From: Actinoplanes derwentensis
GTDB lineage: Bacteria > Actinomycetota > Actinomycetes > Mycobacteriales > Micromonosporaceae
Direction of reading: 5' to 3'
NCBI RefSeq assembly: GCF_900104725.1
Contig: NZ_LT629758.1
Location: 5,408,501 to 5,472,500 of the forward strand
Length of the DNA: 64,000 nt
Part shown: positions 62,220 through 64,000 of the stretch, in pieces
Numbering within the stretch: position 1 is the stretch's first letter
How the letters are laid out: each line of letters opens with the position of its first letter
Notes under the pieces: model-generated
Seen by the model: only the letters and a program-made list of their open reading frames with translations
Told to the model about the DNA's origin: nothing
Database searches by the model: none
Program-made: the position numbers and the translations under genes

Positions 62220-62308
62220 GCCCAGCACTGTATGCGCGATCTCGGACACACCCTCGGTGACCCTCCGAGCCGAGACAACTCTCCTCACCGGCACGTACCC
62301 TTGCTCGC

Positions 62309-63091
62309 ATGTCACCCGCAGCCGATGCGGCCACCCGCACCGCACGCCGATCGACCCGGTTCGTGGCCTGGGTGCGCGCCTGGCGCGCCGGGCTCGTCCC
62401 GTTCGACGAGCTGGCCGACGAGATCGCCACCGACGAGGAGCACCTCGTCGCCGACGCCCCCGGCACCTGGACCGACGTGCCGCTCGGCCAAGGTCTGCCG
62501 ATCTTCGCAAAGCTGCATCCGGACGAGATCCGTCTCGTCCTGCCGGCCCCCGGTGATCCGCGTGGCCTGCCCGGCCCCGGCGAGCTGACCGGCGCCGCGC
62601 TGCTGGCCGGCGAGGCGGTGATGACGCCCGGGTTCGGGGTGGTGCCCGAGGTGCGGCGGCACACGTCCGGCTCCGGTGTGGAGTTCTCCACCGTGCTGTG
62701 GCGGGTGCTGCCGGCGCCGGAGCACCGGCCGGTCTTCCAGATGGGCGCGGCCGAGGCCGAGGCGGAGCTGACCACGGCTCTCGGCGAGGCCACCGCCCGG
62801 CTCACCAAACTCGACGTGGCGCAGTGGAAACCCGAGCTGGCCGGTGCCCTGCAGGCGCTGCGCCGCCCGGAGTCCACCGACACGCTGCCACCCGGTTTCG
62901 ACCCCCGGTCCCGTCGCCTGTTCGCCCGCGCCAGCGTCCTGGACCAGGTCCTCGCCCTGGCCGGGACGAACGCGCCGGGCGGCGCCGTCAACGGGCACGA
63001 GGCCCAGCAGCGTGACGAGGCGCTGCGCCCACTCACCACGGCCTGCCGGCACGCCCTGGTGGCGGCCTGCAACTCCCCGCTGCGCCCGTGA
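62309..63091 (+). CDS. Conserved actinobacterial hypothetical protein, 260 residues
   Basis: No family motif recognised. It is mainly helical, with a tryptophan-rich head (VAWVRAWRAG), a beta-rich centre (ALLAGEAVMTPGFGVVPEV), and a helical tail ending RHALVAACNSPLRP. No signal or membrane segment is present. It overlaps the NUDIX gene by four bases (GTGA), so the two are translated together. Confidence 0.8.
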   Translation: MSPAADAATRTARRSTRFVAWVRAWRAGLVPFDELADEIATDEEHLVADAPGTWTDVPLGQGLPIFAKLHPDEIRLVLPAPGDPRGLPGPGELTGAALLAGEAVMTPGFGVVPEVRRHTSGSGVEFSTVLWRVLPAPEHRPVFQMGAAEAEAELTTALGEATARLTKLDVAQWKPELAGALQALRRPESTDTLPPGFDPRSRRLFARASVLDQVLALAGTNAPGGAVNGHEAQQRDEALRPLTTACRHALVAACNSPLRP

Positions 63092-63588
63092 GCGGCCCGG
63101 ACCGTTACGCGCACTGCACGTTCTGCGGCGCGCGGTTCACGCCCGGTCAGGCGTGGCCGCGCCGCTGTGGCGCCTGCGGCGAGGTCAGCTATCTGAACCC
63201 GAGCCCGGTGGCGGTCGCGGTGCAGCCGGTCGGCGCCGGTCTGCTCGCGGTGCGGCGTGGCATCGCCCCGGCCCGCGGCCGGCTGGCCCTGCCGGGTGGT
63301 TTCATCGACGTCGGCGAGACCTGGCAGGCGGCCGCGGCCCGCGAGCTGTTCGAGGAGACCGGGGTGAAGACCGACCCCACGACCATCCGGTTGTACGACA
63401 CGGTCAGCGCCCCCGACGGCACGATCCTGGTCTTCGGCCTGCTCCCACCGTTGTCGAGCACAGCGGCGCTGCCACCGGCCCCGGTGGTGGACGAGACGAT
63501 GAGCCGCGAGGTGTTGTACGGCCCGACCGAACTGGGCTTCAGCATCCACACGGCGATCGCCACCCGCTGGTTCACCGACCGCGGCTGA
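63088..63588 (+). CDS. NUDIX hydrolase with N-terminal zinc ribbon (NADH pyrophosphatase-like)
   Basis: 166 residues. Two CxxC pairs (CTFC and CGAC) form a zinc ribbon, followed by NPSPVAVAVQPV and the NUDIX box GGFIDVGETWQAAAARELFEETGV near 70-93. This plan resembles NudC-type or zinc-ribbon Nudix hydrolases acting on NAD-like or nucleotide-sugar substrates. Start GTG overlaps the previous stop. It runs 17 bases into a convergent gene. Confidence 0.9.
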   Translation: MSGPDRYAHCTFCGARFTPGQAWPRRCGACGEVSYLNPSPVAVAVQPVGAGLLAVRRGIAPARGRLALPGGFIDVGETWQAAAARELFEETGVKTDPTTIRLYDTVSAPDGTILVFGLLPPLSSTAALPPAPVVDETMSREVLYGPTELGFSIHTAIATRWFTDRG

Positions 63589-64000
63589 GCGCCTCGCCCT
63601 CGGTGACGGCTTCGCGCAGTCGCTCGACGATCCGGTGCAGGCCCGGGTCGAGGTCGACCTGTTCGCCGGTCACCGCGACGATCTCGGCCCGCACGTCGTC
63701 GGCGAACGGCTGCCAGGCCTCGCGGGCCCGCCTGGTGAACTCGGCCGCGACCTGCTGCCGCCTCTCGGCCTCGGCCCGGTCGTGGGTGCGCCCGGCCCGG
63801 CCCGCCGCCCACTCGTCACCGGCTTTCGCCAGGTAGACGACGAGTGGCAGGGCGGCCTCGGCAGTGCCTAGGTGCCGTCCCCAGCGGGTGGCCGCCTTGG
63901 CTCCGGTGGCGTCCACTCCGGCTTTCAGTGCGCCGAGCAACATCGGCCCGACCCGCTCGAAATGCCCGCCGACCCGCGGGGACGCCGCCGGGGTGCTCGT
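63572..64000 (-). CDS. Hypothetical protein, 5' end possibly outside window
   Basis: At least 123 residues from ATG 63943; the frame remains open to the window edge (TSTPAASPRVGGHFERVGP precedes that ATG), so the real start may lie beyond. The protein is helical, rich in Arg, Ala and Glu (HDRAEAERRQQVAAEFTRRAREAW). No domain recognised. It is convergent with the NUDIX gene, with a 17-base overlap. Confidence 0.6.
   Translation of the reverse strand, partial: TSTPAASPRVGGHFERVGPMLLGALKAGVDATGAKAATRWGRHLGTAEAALPLVVYLAKAGDEWAAGRAGRTHDRAEAERRQQVAAEFTRRAREAWQPFADDVRAEIVAVTGEQVDLDPGLHRIVERLREAVTEGEALSRGR

Overview
The window is chromosomal DNA from a high-GC actinobacterium, most likely a member of the Micromonosporaceae such as an Actinoplanes relative. 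This rests on GTG/TTG starts with GGAGG-type ribosome sites, DUF1707 and DUF3097 proteins, a MurD2/MurL pair, a MocR regulator facing an EamA exporter, and sugar ABC importers that carry no ATPase of their own. I see no rRNA, tRNA, CRISPR array, transposase or phage structural gene.

Bases 1-24,090 form a defence island read entirely on the minus strand. From 23,314 down to 6,768 lies a tightly coupled seven-gene operon. It matches, in order and content, genes mad2 to mad8 of the methylation-associated defence system (MADS): an N6-adenine methyltransferase, an SMC/OLD-type ATPase, a small acidic-motif protein, a specificity subunit, a PglW-like NERD/kinase/ATPase giant, a 532-residue protein and a HerA-like ATPase giant. 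I find no mad1 regulator. After a 262-bp gap come two more coupled genes: an unrecognised 1103-residue protein and a very large DEAD/DEAH helicase with zinc fingers that runs off the left edge. The nearest named arrangement I know is a type III Druantia-like (druH-druE) pair, but the first protein may be new.

Bases 24,465-28,611 (plus strand) hold an uncharacterised cassette: an FtsK/HerA-type ATPase interrupted by one in-frame TGA, an 86-residue helical protein, a non-coding or decayed stretch, a 149-residue protein and a 140-residue coiled-coil protein. It may be partly degraded.

From 28,622 on the genes are mostly ordinary chromosomal ones: a NUDIX hydrolase, a serine beta-lactamase-fold protein, a LuxR-type two-component system, a DUF1707 protein and a YdjM-like membrane hydrolase. 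metH follows, behind a convincing S-adenosylhomocysteine riboswitch whose stem overlaps a hairpin that hides the ribosome site. Next are a PolA-like polymerase and a seven-gene amino-sugar/chitooligosaccharide uptake operon (RpiR regulator, two binding proteins, four permeases, no ATPase).

The right third has a secreted protein, the divergent murD2/murL pair for the L-glutamate route to peptidoglycan, an orphan HTH protein, a cupin-like protein, a globin-FNR reductase whose globin part seems to lack the haem-ligating histidine, a SpoU rRNA/tRNA methyltransferase, an SPFH/NfeD membrane pair, a second beta-lactamase-fold hydrolase, the EamA/MocR pair with a visible operator, DUF3097, a conserved actinobacterial protein and a zinc-ribbon NUDIX hydrolase. 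Several short degenerate tandem repeats sit in 3' intergenic spaces.
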